Positions 1 through 6,071 of a DNA stretch of 7,135 nt are shown piece by piece. The notes under the pieces are model-generated. The model was not told where the DNA came from and made no database searches. It saw only the letters and a program-made list of their open reading frames with translations. The translations under genes and the position numbers were made by a program. The first letter of the stretch is position 1. Every line of letters begins with the position of its first letter. Source of the stretch: CAYINU01 sp964364855 (GTDB lineage Bacteria; Margulisbacteria; Marinamargulisbacteria; CAYINU01); contig CAYINU010000080.1 of assembly GCA_964364855.1 (NCBI GenBank), forward strand, positions 1 through 7,135. Direction: 5' to 3'.

Positions 1-305
1 GCGTTACCGAAGATCTGGGTTTGCACTGTGTGACGGCCTCAGACGGTGACGAAGCTCTTAAAAAGTTTAAAGAGGCCGGTGATATCGGCCTTGTTTTTTT
101 GGACATCAAGATGCCTCGGGTCAATGGGATCGAGGCGTTGCAGCAGATCCGTCACTACGATCCCGATGTGCCGGTGACGGTGATGACGGGATTCTCAGTA
201 GATGACCTGGTTATTGAGGCAAAAAACCTAGGTGCCCAGGATGTCCTTTACAAGCCTTTTGACGTGGATACCCTGGAAGCGCTTATTCATCGCTGGATAG
301 GGTAA
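1..305 (+). CDS. Response-regulator receiver domain, 5' end off window
   Basis: About 100 C-terminal residues of a CheY-like receiver domain, open from the left edge (first full codon at base 3). The phospho-acceptor Asp is in VFLDIKMP (codon 102-104). The conserved Thr is in VTVMTGF and the conserved Lys in LYKPF, each at the expected spacing. The N-terminal acidic pair lies outside the window. The protein stops right after the last receiver helix (ALIHRWIG), so no output domain follows. It is therefore either a stand-alone CheY/Spo0F-like regulator or the terminal receiver of a hybrid kinase or multidomain protein; the window cannot decide. By family knowledge it takes phosphate from a histidine kinase onto the Asp. 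It converges on fabI with only 16 bp between the stops. Confidence 0.93.
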   Translation, partial: VTEDLGLHCVTASDGDEALKKFKEAGDIGLVFLDIKMPRVNGIEALQQIRHYDPDVPVTVMTGFSVDDLVIEAKNLGAQDVLYKPFDVDTLEALIHRWIG

Positions 306-308
306 AAG

Positions 309-326
309 AGTAGGGAATCTGCTACT
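309..326 (-). terminator. Weak candidate hairpin between receiver gene and fabI
   Basis: AGTAG (309-313) and CTACT (322-326) can pair across an 8-nt loop. Read on the minus strand the stem is followed by CTTTT, so it could be a weak intrinsic terminator for fabI. The stem is only 5 bp and the T-run short. On the plus strand no T-run follows. Confidence 0.2.
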
Positions 327-1146
327 GCTCCTGGGGAGCATCAGGATCGACGCCGGCAAGCTTGGCATCTTGGCGCACTGTGGCGACGCTGTGATAGCCG
401 CAATCCACGTGATGAATTTCGCCGGTAACCCCAGTCGAGAGATCGGAGACCAAATATAGTCCAGAGTTGCCGACTTCTTCTAGCGAAACGTTGCGTTTCA
501 TGGGCGAGCGCATTTCGGTAATCTTGTAGAGAAGGTCAAACCCGCTGATGCCCTTGGCTGCCAGTGTTTTGATGGGGCCTGCCGAAATGGCATTAACGCG
601 AATGGCATCCGGACCAAATTCTGAGGCCAGGTATCGAACATTGGCGTCTAGTGCGGCCTTGGCAACCCCCATCACATTGTAATTGGGGACAGAGCGTTCG
701 CCTCCCAGGTAGGTCATTGTGACAATGGAACCACCCTTTTTCATCATGAGCGGACGTGCCAGTCGTGCAATCGGGATCAGCGAGTAAGCACTCACCGACA
801 TCGCAATGTCCCATCCTTGGCGCGTCAGATCTGAAAACCGGCCGGTCAGGTCTTCACGCTGGGCAAATGCAACGGAATGTATGAGGAAGTCCAAGGTATC
901 TCCGAAGTCGCGCTGATAATTTTTAAATACGGCCTCGATCTCTTCGTCTTTGGTCACATCGCAGCAGTATATGGCTTTGGCATTGAGCTCGGATGCGATC
1001 TTTTGAACACGTGATTCAACAGGAAGTGAGTAAGCAAACGCCATCTGCGCGCCATGGTCATGACAGGCCTTAGCGATGCTATAGGCGATACTCCGGTTGT
1101 TACTAATGCCGAAAATCAGACCCTTTTTACCTTCCAATAACTTCAT
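322..1146 (-). CDS. fabI: Enoyl-[acyl-carrier-protein] reductase (NADH) FabI
   Basis: This 274-aa protein performs the last reduction of each elongation round in type II fatty-acid synthesis, turning trans-2-enoyl-ACP into acyl-ACP with NAD(P)H in the cytoplasm. It is a short-chain dehydrogenase-fold member of the FabI type. Near the N-terminus it has GLIFGISNNRSIAYSIA, the FabI variant of the Rossmann nucleotide-binding loop. Catalytic residues Tyr146 (TMTYLGGE), Tyr156 and Lys163 (PNYNVMGVAKAAL) fall at the same numbers as in the E. coli enzyme, followed by the family segment RVNAISAGPIKTLAAKGI. Residue 93 is Ala where E. coli has the Gly linked to triclosan response. The C-terminus runs about 12 residues past E. 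coli FabI and ends in an acidic, Pro-rich tail. The start is supported by a strong Shine-Dalgarno. It diverges from the DCC gene at 1211, leaving 64 bp between the starts. Confidence 0.97.
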   Translation of the reverse strand: MKLLEGKKGLIFGISNNRSIAYSIAKACHDHGAQMAFAYSLPVESRVQKIASELNAKAIYCCDVTKDEEIEAVFKNYQRDFGDTLDFLIHSVAFAQREDLTGRFSDLTRQGWDIAMSVSAYSLIPIARLARPLMMKKGGSIVTMTYLGGERSVPNYNVMGVAKAALDANVRYLASEFGPDAIRVNAISAGPIKTLAAKGISGFDLLYKITEMRSPMKRNVSLEEVGNSGLYLVSDLSTGVTGEIHHVDCGYHSVATVRQDAKLAGVDPDAPQEQ

Positions 1147-1154
1147 GTCAGTGA

Positions 1155-1161
1155 CCCCTCC
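1155..1161 (-). promoter_or_regulatory. Shine-Dalgarno of fabI
   Basis: On the minus strand GGAGGGG lies 8 nt before the fabI ATG. It fixes the fabI start and shows that this genome uses strong canonical ribosome-binding sites, which matters for the SD-less starts nearby. Confidence 0.75.
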
Positions 1162-1194
1162 AGAAAATACCGCGAAATCGGGCGTAAATAGTTT

Positions 1195-1203
1195 TGCTAT
1201 AAT
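1195..1203 (+). promoter_or_regulatory. Extended -10 promoter element upstream of the DCC gene
   Basis: TGCTATAAT is a perfect extended -10 (TGn plus consensus TATAAT). At the 17-nt spacing the -35 position reads AAATCG, which is poor, but an extended -10 can work without one. Seven bases separate TATAAT from the ATG at 1211, so transcription would be expected to begin at or within a base or two of the start codon. On the opposite strand TTGTGG-17-TATTAT (1227 to 1199) could serve fabI from the same spot, which is a weaker match. Confidence 0.5.
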
Positions 1204-1210
1204 AAGTCAG

Positions 1211-1585
1211 ATGACTCAAATCCACAACCGACCGCTTCTGATGTGGGATGGAGATTGCGGATTTTGTAGCCGCTGCGTGGATTGTCTGGCGGCGTGGAGC
1301 GGGGGGAAAGTCCAGTACTCATCCTATCAAAAACAACTGGCCCAATATCCGGATATCCCCAAATCCGTTTTCCGAAAGAAAGTCGTTTTAGACGACAATG
1401 GACGGTACTATTACGGCGCAGAAGCGATCTATAAAGTGATGGCTTTGACGGGGAAATGGGCATGGCTGTATGCCTTATATCGCTCCTTTCCTCCATTTCG
1501 GTGGCTGTCCGACTGGGGATACCGCATTGTCGCGAAAAACCGAGGATTTTTTTCCAAATTTTTTCAAACATCCTGCCGCATTTAG
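1211..1585 (+). CDS. DCC-family thiol-disulfide oxidoreductase (DUF393)
   Basis: This 124-aa protein has the DUF393/DCC signature at its N-terminus, LLMWDGDCGFCSRC, with the redox-type CxxC at Cys16/Cys19 and two more cysteines at 22 and 25. Later family-typical parts are YYYGAEAIYKVM near residue 70 and WGYRIVAKNRGFF near residue 105. No signal peptide is seen, so it should be cytoplasmic. Family members are annotated as putative thiol-disulfide oxidoreductases with no firmly established substrate. I chose ATG 1211 because the domain begins at once. In-frame starts at 1097 and 1145 would add non-conserved residues and run into fabI. No Shine-Dalgarno precedes 1211 (AATAAGTCAG), but an extended -10 sits immediately upstream, so the message may be leaderless. 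It lies 52 bp before the lipoprotein gene and may be the first gene of the cytochrome c operon; a role there is speculative. Confidence 0.85.
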   Translation: MTQIHNRPLLMWDGDCGFCSRCVDCLAAWSGGKVQYSSYQKQLAQYPDIPKSVFRKKVVLDDNGRYYYGAEAIYKVMALTGKWAWLYALYRSFPPFRWLSDWGYRIVAKNRGFFSKFFQTSCRI

Positions 1586-1600
1586 GACCGGGGTTATACA

Positions 1601-1629
1601 TTGTTTTGATATCGTATATGGGGTATCCT
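1601..1629 (+). promoter_or_regulatory. Possible promoter before the lipoprotein/ccs genes
   Basis: TTGTTT (1601-1606) and TATCCT (1624-1629) are separated by exactly 17 bases. Each matches the sigma-70 consensus at four of six positions. The -10 ends 8 bases before the ATG at 1638. Matches this weak arise by chance, so this is a candidate only. Confidence 0.25.
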
Positions 1630-1637
1630 TTTTTCCT

Positions 1638-2156
1638 ATGCGTTGCGCTTGGCTAGCTGCTCTGATGATTTTTGTTTTGTCTGTCGCCGGATGCCACGGC
1701 GGCCACATCCGTCAGTTCAGAGTGGCCAAGACCCTTTCGCTTGCGGCCTCTACTGCTACCTTGCCCTTTGATTGGACTGTTCCGGCGACATGGAGCACTG
1801 TTGTTCCCGAGAGCGATTTTGTTTTGGCGGCCTACCAATTGCCTGGCGAAATTGGTCTAACCGTGAGTTCTTTGGGTAGAGATGGCGGCGGATTACTGGG
1901 GAACATTAACCGCTGGGCCCGCCAATTGGACATCCAGCCGATTTCAGATGTCCATCAGGTCACTCGATCCATCAGCACTGCCTTTGACTGGGTAGTTCTA
2001 ATCGGAAAAGGAGAGCACCCGGCCGGCATACGGGTAGCGGTTTTTACGACGCCATCGGCAACCTGGTATTTTAAGTTCACCGGCTCTGAAGCGGTATTGC
2101 GACGTAGCGAGTCGCTATACCTCAACGCCATGCAGTCGGTCCGTTTTAAACCATGA
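1638..2156 (+). CDS. Small lipoprotein of unknown function upstream of ResB
   Basis: This 172-aa protein has a lipoprotein signal peptide: MRCAWLAALMIFVLSVAGC, with lipobox VAGC and Cys19 as the lipidation site. The next residues (HGG) do not show the Asp+2 inner-membrane retention signal. The mature part has no further membrane segment and looks like a small globular domain: a Trp-containing opening (FDWTVPATWSTV), then IGLTVSSLGRDGGGLLGNINRWARQL, and near the end ATWYFKFTGSEAVL. I do not assign a named family. I recall similar 'G..L.N..RW..QL' proteins next to CcsA/ResB genes in PVC bacteria, but that is memory, not a search. ATG 1638 is chosen because the signal peptide starts exactly there; in-frame upstream starts would lie inside the DCC gene. 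No Shine-Dalgarno is apparent. Its stop overlaps the ResB start as ATGA, so a role in the same extracytoplasmic cytochrome c pathway is likely. Confidence 0.85.
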   Translation: MRCAWLAALMIFVLSVAGCHGGHIRQFRVAKTLSLAASTATLPFDWTVPATWSTVVPESDFVLAAYQLPGEIGLTVSSLGRDGGGLLGNINRWARQLDIQPISDVHQVTRSISTAFDWVVLIGKGEHPAGIRVAVFTTPSATWYFKFTGSEAVLRRSESLYLNAMQSVRFKP

Positions 2157-3283
2157 CAAAGAAAAAACTACTGCGGTTTTTAGGATCTTTGGAATTGTCT
2201 CTGGTCAGTATGGGGCTACTGATGGCCCTGGTGTTGATGGGGACCTTTGCGCAGGTAAGATACGGGATTTATTTTTCCACGCAAACCTTTTTTAATTCCT
2301 TTTGGGTCATCTGGCCGTTTCATGGGGTTTCTCTGCCCATTTTTCCGGGTGGATGGACGGTGGGTATTTTGGGGTTGGCCAATTTGACCGTTGCTCACTT
2401 TAACCAATTTAGATGGGATGTGAAGCAAAGCGGCATTGTCCTGATTCATTTTGGCCTGATTGTGTTGCTATTGGGGGCCGGTCTGACGGGGGCCTTGGGC
2501 GTCGAGAGCCAAATGCAGATTGCAGAAGGTCAGACGGCCGTGTATAGCGAGGATTTTAAAAAAATGGCACTGGATTTTGTTGCCGAAGGGCCGACTGAAG
2601 ATATCGTTACCAGCATTCCCCAGCACCTATTAGAAAACCCGTCCATTCAGACCTCCTATTTGCCATTCGTCATTGAAGTAAATGACTTTTGGCCCAACGT
2701 TCAATTGCGCATGGATTCCCAAGGATCGGATACCCGAGTCGATCACGGCATCGGACAGCACACCCGGATTACCCCGATACCGGTGGATTACGCGGATGAC
2801 CAGGTCAACCAGCCTGCGGCGATAGTGACGTTGCGCTTCGGTGGCCAGAACTTGGGGACCTATTTGGTGTCTTCGGCTTTGAAGCCTCTGCAGTCCGTGA
2901 CGGTAGACGGCCGTACATTTCAATTTGGGATGCGGCCGACGCGCTACTACAATGATTTCGCGTTGACGCTCAGGGATTTTGTGCACGAACGGTATGCGGG
3001 AACCGAGGTCCCCTCTCGTTTTGCGTCGCAGCTACGACTGACCGATCCCCAAGCTGGCGAAAACCGTGACGTGGAAATTTCGATGAACGAACCGTTGCGT
3101 TACAAGGGAAAGACCTATTATCAGGCAAGTTTCGGTCAAAACGACCGGTTGACTGTATTGCAAGTGGTCGAAAATCCCGCCTGGCCGATTCCTTATATTG
3201 CCTGCGTCATTATTTCGCTGGGGTTGCTGGTGCATTTTGCGATTCGGCTGGGGCGGCTGGGAAGGAAATCGGCCCATGGCTAA
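2153..3283 (+). CDS. resB: Cytochrome c biogenesis protein ResB (CcsB/Ccs1-type)
   Basis: This 376-aa membrane protein belongs to System II cytochrome c maturation. With CcsA it forms the synthase that exports haem and attaches it to the CxxCH motif of apocytochromes outside the inner membrane. There are three N-terminal membrane segments (about 12-34, 66-83 and 94-114), then an extracytoplasmic domain of about 230 residues, then a final segment (about 346-364). The ResB-like end of that domain is MNEPLRYKGKTYYQASF, near residue 311. Histidines in or next to membrane segments (His82, His99, His361) are candidate haem ligands; I infer this from position only. It is shorter than Bacillus ResB (over 500 aa). 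The start overlaps the lipoprotein stop (ATGA) without a Shine-Dalgarno, pointing to translational coupling. The stop overlaps the CcsA start by 8 nt. Confidence 0.92.
   Translation: MTKKKLLRFLGSLELSLVSMGLLMALVLMGTFAQVRYGIYFSTQTFFNSFWVIWPFHGVSLPIFPGGWTVGILGLANLTVAHFNQFRWDVKQSGIVLIHFGLIVLLLGAGLTGALGVESQMQIAEGQTAVYSEDFKKMALDFVAEGPTEDIVTSIPQHLLENPSIQTSYLPFVIEVNDFWPNVQLRMDSQGSDTRVDHGIGQHTRITPIPVDYADDQVNQPAAIVTLRFGGQNLGTYLVSSALKPLQSVTVDGRTFQFGMRPTRYYNDFALTLRDFVHERYAGTEVPSRFASQLRLTDPQAGENRDVEISMNEPLRYKGKTYYQASFGQNDRLTVLQVVENPAWPIPYIACVIISLGLLVHFAIRLGRLGRKSAHG
3261..3266 (+). promoter_or_regulatory. Ribosome-binding site deciding the CcsA start
   Basis: GAAGGA lies 9 nt before ATG 3276, inside the 3' end of resB. 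It supports this start over the in-frame ATG at 3198, which would overlap ResB by 86 nt and add a stretch without family features. Confidence 0.6.
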
Positions 3284-5108
3284 AAAATTGCGTTGGATCG
3301 TGCTGAGTATTACATTGTTCGCTCTGATCTGGTCACTTCGACCTGCCACCCCGTCAGGCAACGTGTCTTGGATTACCCTGGAGACGCTGCCGGTGATGTC
3401 GGAAGGACGGGTAAAGCCTTTGGATTCGGTGGCACGTCAGTCCTTACTATTTTTAAGTGGTCGTCAAACGCTCAAAACACCTTCGGGAAATGTGATGGCT
3501 ATCGCGTGGCTGATGCGGACCCTGTCTGGAGATCCTGCGATGCGCGATGTGCCGCTCATTCGTATCGAAAATCCCGAAGTGGTTTGGTGGCTGGGCCTGC
3601 CCAAGTCCGAAGGAAGTCGTTATGCCATTCGCGATCTGGGGCCCAAAATTACCCTCATTAACGATCAACACCAGCGTCTAAAAGAGATTCCTGATAAGGA
3701 GCGAAGTCCCTTCCAACGCGAGGCAAGTCGCCTGTACGAAAAACTGCTGCTGGCTCTGCGGCTGGAATATACCTTTCGCATGTCTGTTGACCAGCCGATG
3801 GTCCCCGTCATCCGTACTTACGAAGCTGTCGTAGAACGTAGCCGACCGTTTTTGTCAGAACATATGCAATTCTCAGATGATCATGCCCAATCCGCTTTGC
3901 GCGAGCTGACGGTGTATTTTTCGGAGTTTCGCCGCATGGCCAGCTACAGCTTGTTTTTGCCATTGCGTCCCGTGGGCGGTCAGTTGGAGTGGGTCAGCAT
4001 GGGAACCGGACTGCTGGACATCTTGGCAGGGCGGCCACTGCATCCGGATGTGTTGCGCTATGCCAGTCTGATGGATGCCTATCAAGCCGGGGAGTGGACA
4101 ATCGTAAATCGTGAGGCCGGTGCTATTTTAACCGATCTTGCCCATGCCAAGCCCAAGGTCTTTCAAAAGGTCAAAATGGAAGTGATGTTTAACAATATGG
4201 GCCTGTTTTACAAGGCCAGTTTGGTCTATGGGCTGGTGTTTATTTTGCTCGTGTTGTCTTGGCTGAGATGGCAAGCACCGCTGTATAACGCAGCCATGAC
4301 CATTGCCGTGGTGGCCATGAGCTTGCAGTGGATCGGGATCCTGATGCGGATGGTGATCGATGGTCGGCCACCGGTGACCAACCTCTATTCATCTGCGGTG
4401 TTTGTGGGTGGTGTGGCAGCGGTATTGGCATGGCTGATGGAAAAACGGTTTAAAAACGGCATTTCGTTACTTGCAGGTAGTATTTTGGCGGTGTCAACCT
4501 TGATTATTGCCCACCAATTGGGATTGCAGTCGGATCCCATGCCGGTCATGCAAGCCGTACTGGATTCCAATTTTTGGCTCAGCACCCACGTGATCTGTAT
4601 CTGCATTGGCTACAGCGCCACGTTTTTGGCAGGGCTGTTTTCGGTGATTGCGTTGTTGCGGGGTACACTGACCGCGTCGTTGACTCCTGAAATTCGCAGA
4701 TCCACGGCCCGAATGGTCTATGCGACGGTATGTTTTGCTTTGCTGTTTTCGTTTGTGGGGACGGTATTGGGCGGCATTTGGGCTGATCAGTCCTGGGGAC
4801 GGTTTTGGGGCTGGGATCCGAAAGAAAATGGGGCACTGCTGATTGTGTTATGGAACGCCATCATTTTGCATACGCGGATGACGGGGCGCATCCGGGAAAG
4901 AGGATTATTCGTGATGGCCGTCGTGGGCAATATCGTGACGGCATTTTCCTGGTTTGGGGTCAATATGTTGGGCGTGGGTTTGCATAGTTACGGGTTTACG
5001 GATAAGTCCTTTTTGTGGCTGGTCGGGTTTATCTTCTCTCAGTTGGCCATCATTGTGGTGGGGCTTCTGCCCACCCGCCTTTGGGCCAGCCGCCAGCATT
5101 TCCAATGA
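3276..5108 (+). CDS. ccsA: Cytochrome c biogenesis protein CcsA with long N-terminal domain
   Basis: This 610-aa protein is the haem-handling partner of ResB in System II. The C-terminal half is a classic CcsA/CcmC-type polytopic domain. It has membrane segments from about residue 313, the PPVTNLYSSAVFVG motif (365-378), and WLSTHVICICIGYSATFLAG with His438. The tryptophan-rich WWD haem-binding motif runs from ADQSWGRFWGWDPKENGAL (Trp507, Trp511, Trp513, Asp514, Glu517), and GVGLHSYGF carries His570. His438 and His570 fit the conserved haem-ligating pair flanking the WWD loop. The N-terminal half is unusual: one membrane anchor (about 7-20), then a soluble, probably extracytoplasmic region of about 285 residues starting LETLPVMSEGRVKPLDSVARQ. 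Typical CcsA proteins are around 320-400 aa, so this is an extended form. I recall similar extensions in PVC and Bacteroidota CcsA proteins. The gene overlaps resB by 8 nt and the RNase H gene by 4 nt. Confidence 0.94.
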   Translation: MAKKLRWIVLSITLFALIWSLRPATPSGNVSWITLETLPVMSEGRVKPLDSVARQSLLFLSGRQTLKTPSGNVMAIAWLMRTLSGDPAMRDVPLIRIENPEVVWWLGLPKSEGSRYAIRDLGPKITLINDQHQRLKEIPDKERSPFQREASRLYEKLLLALRLEYTFRMSVDQPMVPVIRTYEAVVERSRPFLSEHMQFSDDHAQSALRELTVYFSEFRRMASYSLFLPLRPVGGQLEWVSMGTGLLDILAGRPLHPDVLRYASLMDAYQAGEWTIVNREAGAILTDLAHAKPKVFQKVKMEVMFNNMGLFYKASLVYGLVFILLVLSWLRWQAPLYNAAMTIAVVAMSLQWIGILMRMVIDGRPPVTNLYSSAVFVGGVAAVLAWLMEKRFKNGISLLAGSILAVSTLIIAHQLGLQSDPMPVMQAVLDSNFWLSTHVICICIGYSATFLAGLFSVIALLRGTLTASLTPEIRRSTARMVYATVCFALLFSFVGTVLGGIWADQSWGRFWGWDPKENGALLIVLWNAIILHTRMTGRIRERGLFVMAVVGNIVTAFSWFGVNMLGVGLHSYGFTDKSFLWLVGFIFSQLAIIVVGLLPTRLWASRQHFQ

Positions 5109-5722
5109 AGTCCAAATATTATGTGGTGTGGGTGGGGAAAGTTCCCGGCATCTACACCTCGTGGGCCGATTGCCAGGTGCAAGTGCATGGATTTCCCGAG
5201 GCCAAGTACAAATCTTTTTCGTCGCTGGCGGAAGCCAATGCGGCACTGAAAGGTCCCGTACCTGTCTATCCCAAAGTCAGTACTTTCCGGCAAGTGGTAC
5301 GTCCTGCGGCGCACTCAGGCCCCAAGACCGGCATCGCCGTGGATGCGGCATGTAGCGGGAATCCGGGGGTCGTGGAATACCGCGCCGTCGATTTGCGAGA
5401 TAGCAGCATCGTCTTTTCCGAGGGACCTATCGAAAGTGGGACCAACAATCTGGGCGAGTTTTTGGCCATCGTGCAGGCGATGCAGTGGTTGGGGACTCAG
5501 GGCCGTACCGACACGATTTATTCGGACTCCCAAGTCGCCATAGGATGGGTCAAAAAGCGGGCCGTAAAGTCACCGTTCGTTATGGCACATCCCGAGGCAG
5601 ACATCAGCCAAAAGGTGGCGGCTGCGGTGGCCTGGCTAGACCGTCACGATTCGGACTGGGACATTCGCAAATGGCAGACCAAAAAATGGGGTGAAACCCC
5701 GGCGGATTACGGGCGGAAGTAG
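5105..5722 (+). CDS. rnhA: Type I ribonuclease H with N-terminal viroplasmin domain
   Basis: This 205-aa enzyme cuts the RNA strand of RNA-DNA hybrids. Residues 3-48 (KYYVVWVGKVPGIYTSWADC... FSSLAEANAAL) are a caulimovirus-viroplasmin/hybrid-binding domain, as found at the front of many bacterial and eukaryotic RNases H1. A linker leads to the catalytic domain, where all four acidic residues are visible: Asp80 (GIAVDAACSGNPG), Glu118 (NNLGEFLAIV), Asp141 (YSDSQVAIGW) and Asp201 (TPADYGRK). The start overlaps the CcsA stop as ATGA with no Shine-Dalgarno, so it is probably translated by coupling; there is no obvious functional link to cytochrome c maturation. Oddity: the last 35 bases, including the Asp201 codon and the stop, are repeated exactly at 6356-6390, marking this 3' end as an insertion or duplication junction. 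Confidence 0.95.
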   Translation: MKSKYYVVWVGKVPGIYTSWADCQVQVHGFPEAKYKSFSSLAEANAALKGPVPVYPKVSTFRQVVRPAAHSGPKTGIAVDAACSGNPGVVEYRAVDLRDSSIVFSEGPIESGTNNLGEFLAIVQAMQWLGTQGRTDTIYSDSQVAIGWVKKRAVKSPFVMAHPEADISQKVAAAVAWLDRHDSDWDIRKWQTKKWGETPADYGRK

Positions 5723-5723
5723 T
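5689..5723. repeat. 35-bp direct repeat, left copy (3' end of rnhA)
   Basis: Every base of 5689-5723 is identical to 6356-6390; identity stops at 5688/6355 and 5724/6391. This copy encodes the last RNase H residues (ETPADYGRK and stop). It begins with a short hairpin: GGGGT and ACCCC around GAA, using base 5688 just outside the repeat. It could be the attL-like side of an integrated element or one end of a duplication. Confidence 0.92.
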
Positions 5724-5791
5724 ATTTTCTGACGCAAGTCGGTATAGAGCCGGCTGAGGCTATTCGTACGTTTTATACGCAGATATCTTAA

Positions 5792-6001
5792 CTATCTGAT
5801 CAATCCCTCAATCCAATCTCGTATTGGGATAGCGATTTTGAGCCATTCCACGTACTCCATATGATTGGTTCTGGAGAGGTTTTGACTGCGTGCTTCCAAG
5901 TCTTTGCAATAGATAATGAGTGCCCAGTGTAAAATTAGCATTTCTGAAATTGAAATTTCCAAGACGTATTGGCGCTTGTCTTTGATGTTAATAAGGTTCA
6001 T
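5792..6001 (-). CDS. Small hypothetical protein (69 aa)
   Basis: I do not recognise this protein. It is probably mostly helical, with a hydrophobic stretch SEMLILHWALIIYC (about 19-32), a charged middle (KDLEARSQNLSRTNH) and an amphipathic end (VEWLKIAIPIRDWIEGLIR). No signal peptide, metal site or catalytic motif is visible. A GGAGG Shine-Dalgarno four bases before the ATG supports expression. It diverges from the XRE-type gene across 70 bp, the arrangement expected if that regulator controls it, and both lie between the 35-bp repeats. By position it could be a satellite or phage-like accessory gene, but nothing in the sequence states a function. The short length keeps some doubt that it is coding. 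Confidence 0.55.
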   Translation of the reverse strand: MNLINIKDKRQYVLEISISEMLILHWALIIYCKDLEARSQNLSRTNHMEYVEWLKIAIPIRDWIEGLIR

Positions 6002-6014
6002 GCGTCCTCCAATT
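5992..6014. repeat. Internal repeat copy A over the start of the 69-aa gene
   Basis: Plus strand reads TAAGGTTCAT, four bases, then CCTCCAATT. It recurs as TAAGGTTCAT, four different bases, CCTCCAAAT at 6291-6313 (18 of 23 identical, same spacing). Here it contains the minus-strand ribosome-binding site, ATG and first codons of the 69-aa gene. Confidence 0.7.
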
Positions 6015-6071
6015 TCGTGCTTAAAGTATGAATAATTGGAATATTAATTATCGGAATAATAGCATTCATAT
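6002..6071. promoter_or_regulatory. AT-rich divergent control region with candidate operator repeats
   Basis: These 70 bp separate the divergent starts of the 69-aa gene and the XRE-type gene; 6001-6060 is about 30% GC. The arms TATGAAT (6027-6033) and ATTCATA (6064-6070) form a perfect 7-bp inverted repeat. Inside it, TTGGAATATT (6036-6045) and TCGGAATAAT (6051-6060) form a near-direct repeat 15 bp apart. Such repeats are plausible sites for the adjacent HTH protein. AATAAT (6055-6060) could be a -10 for the plus-strand gene, but no matching -35 is evident. On the minus strand GGAGG (6006-6010) is the ribosome-binding site of the 69-aa gene. Confidence 0.4.

Noticed and set aside
1097..1210. 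Longer DCC protein starting at 1097 or 1145
   Set aside because: The extra residues have no family similarity and overlap or abut the fabI start on the other strand. The DUF393 motif begins directly after 1211.
1470..1637. Longer form of the lipoprotein starting inside the DCC gene
   Set aside because: ATG 1638 gives a textbook lipoprotein signal peptide. The extension would bury it and overlap the DCC gene.
3198..3275. Upstream CcsA start inside resB
   Set aside because: It would overlap the ResB C-terminal membrane segment by 86 nt; ATG 3276 has a well-placed AAGGA.
5688..5700. GGGG/CCCC hairpin as a transcription terminator
   Set aside because: It lies inside the rnhA coding sequence, has a 5-bp stem and is not followed by a T-run.
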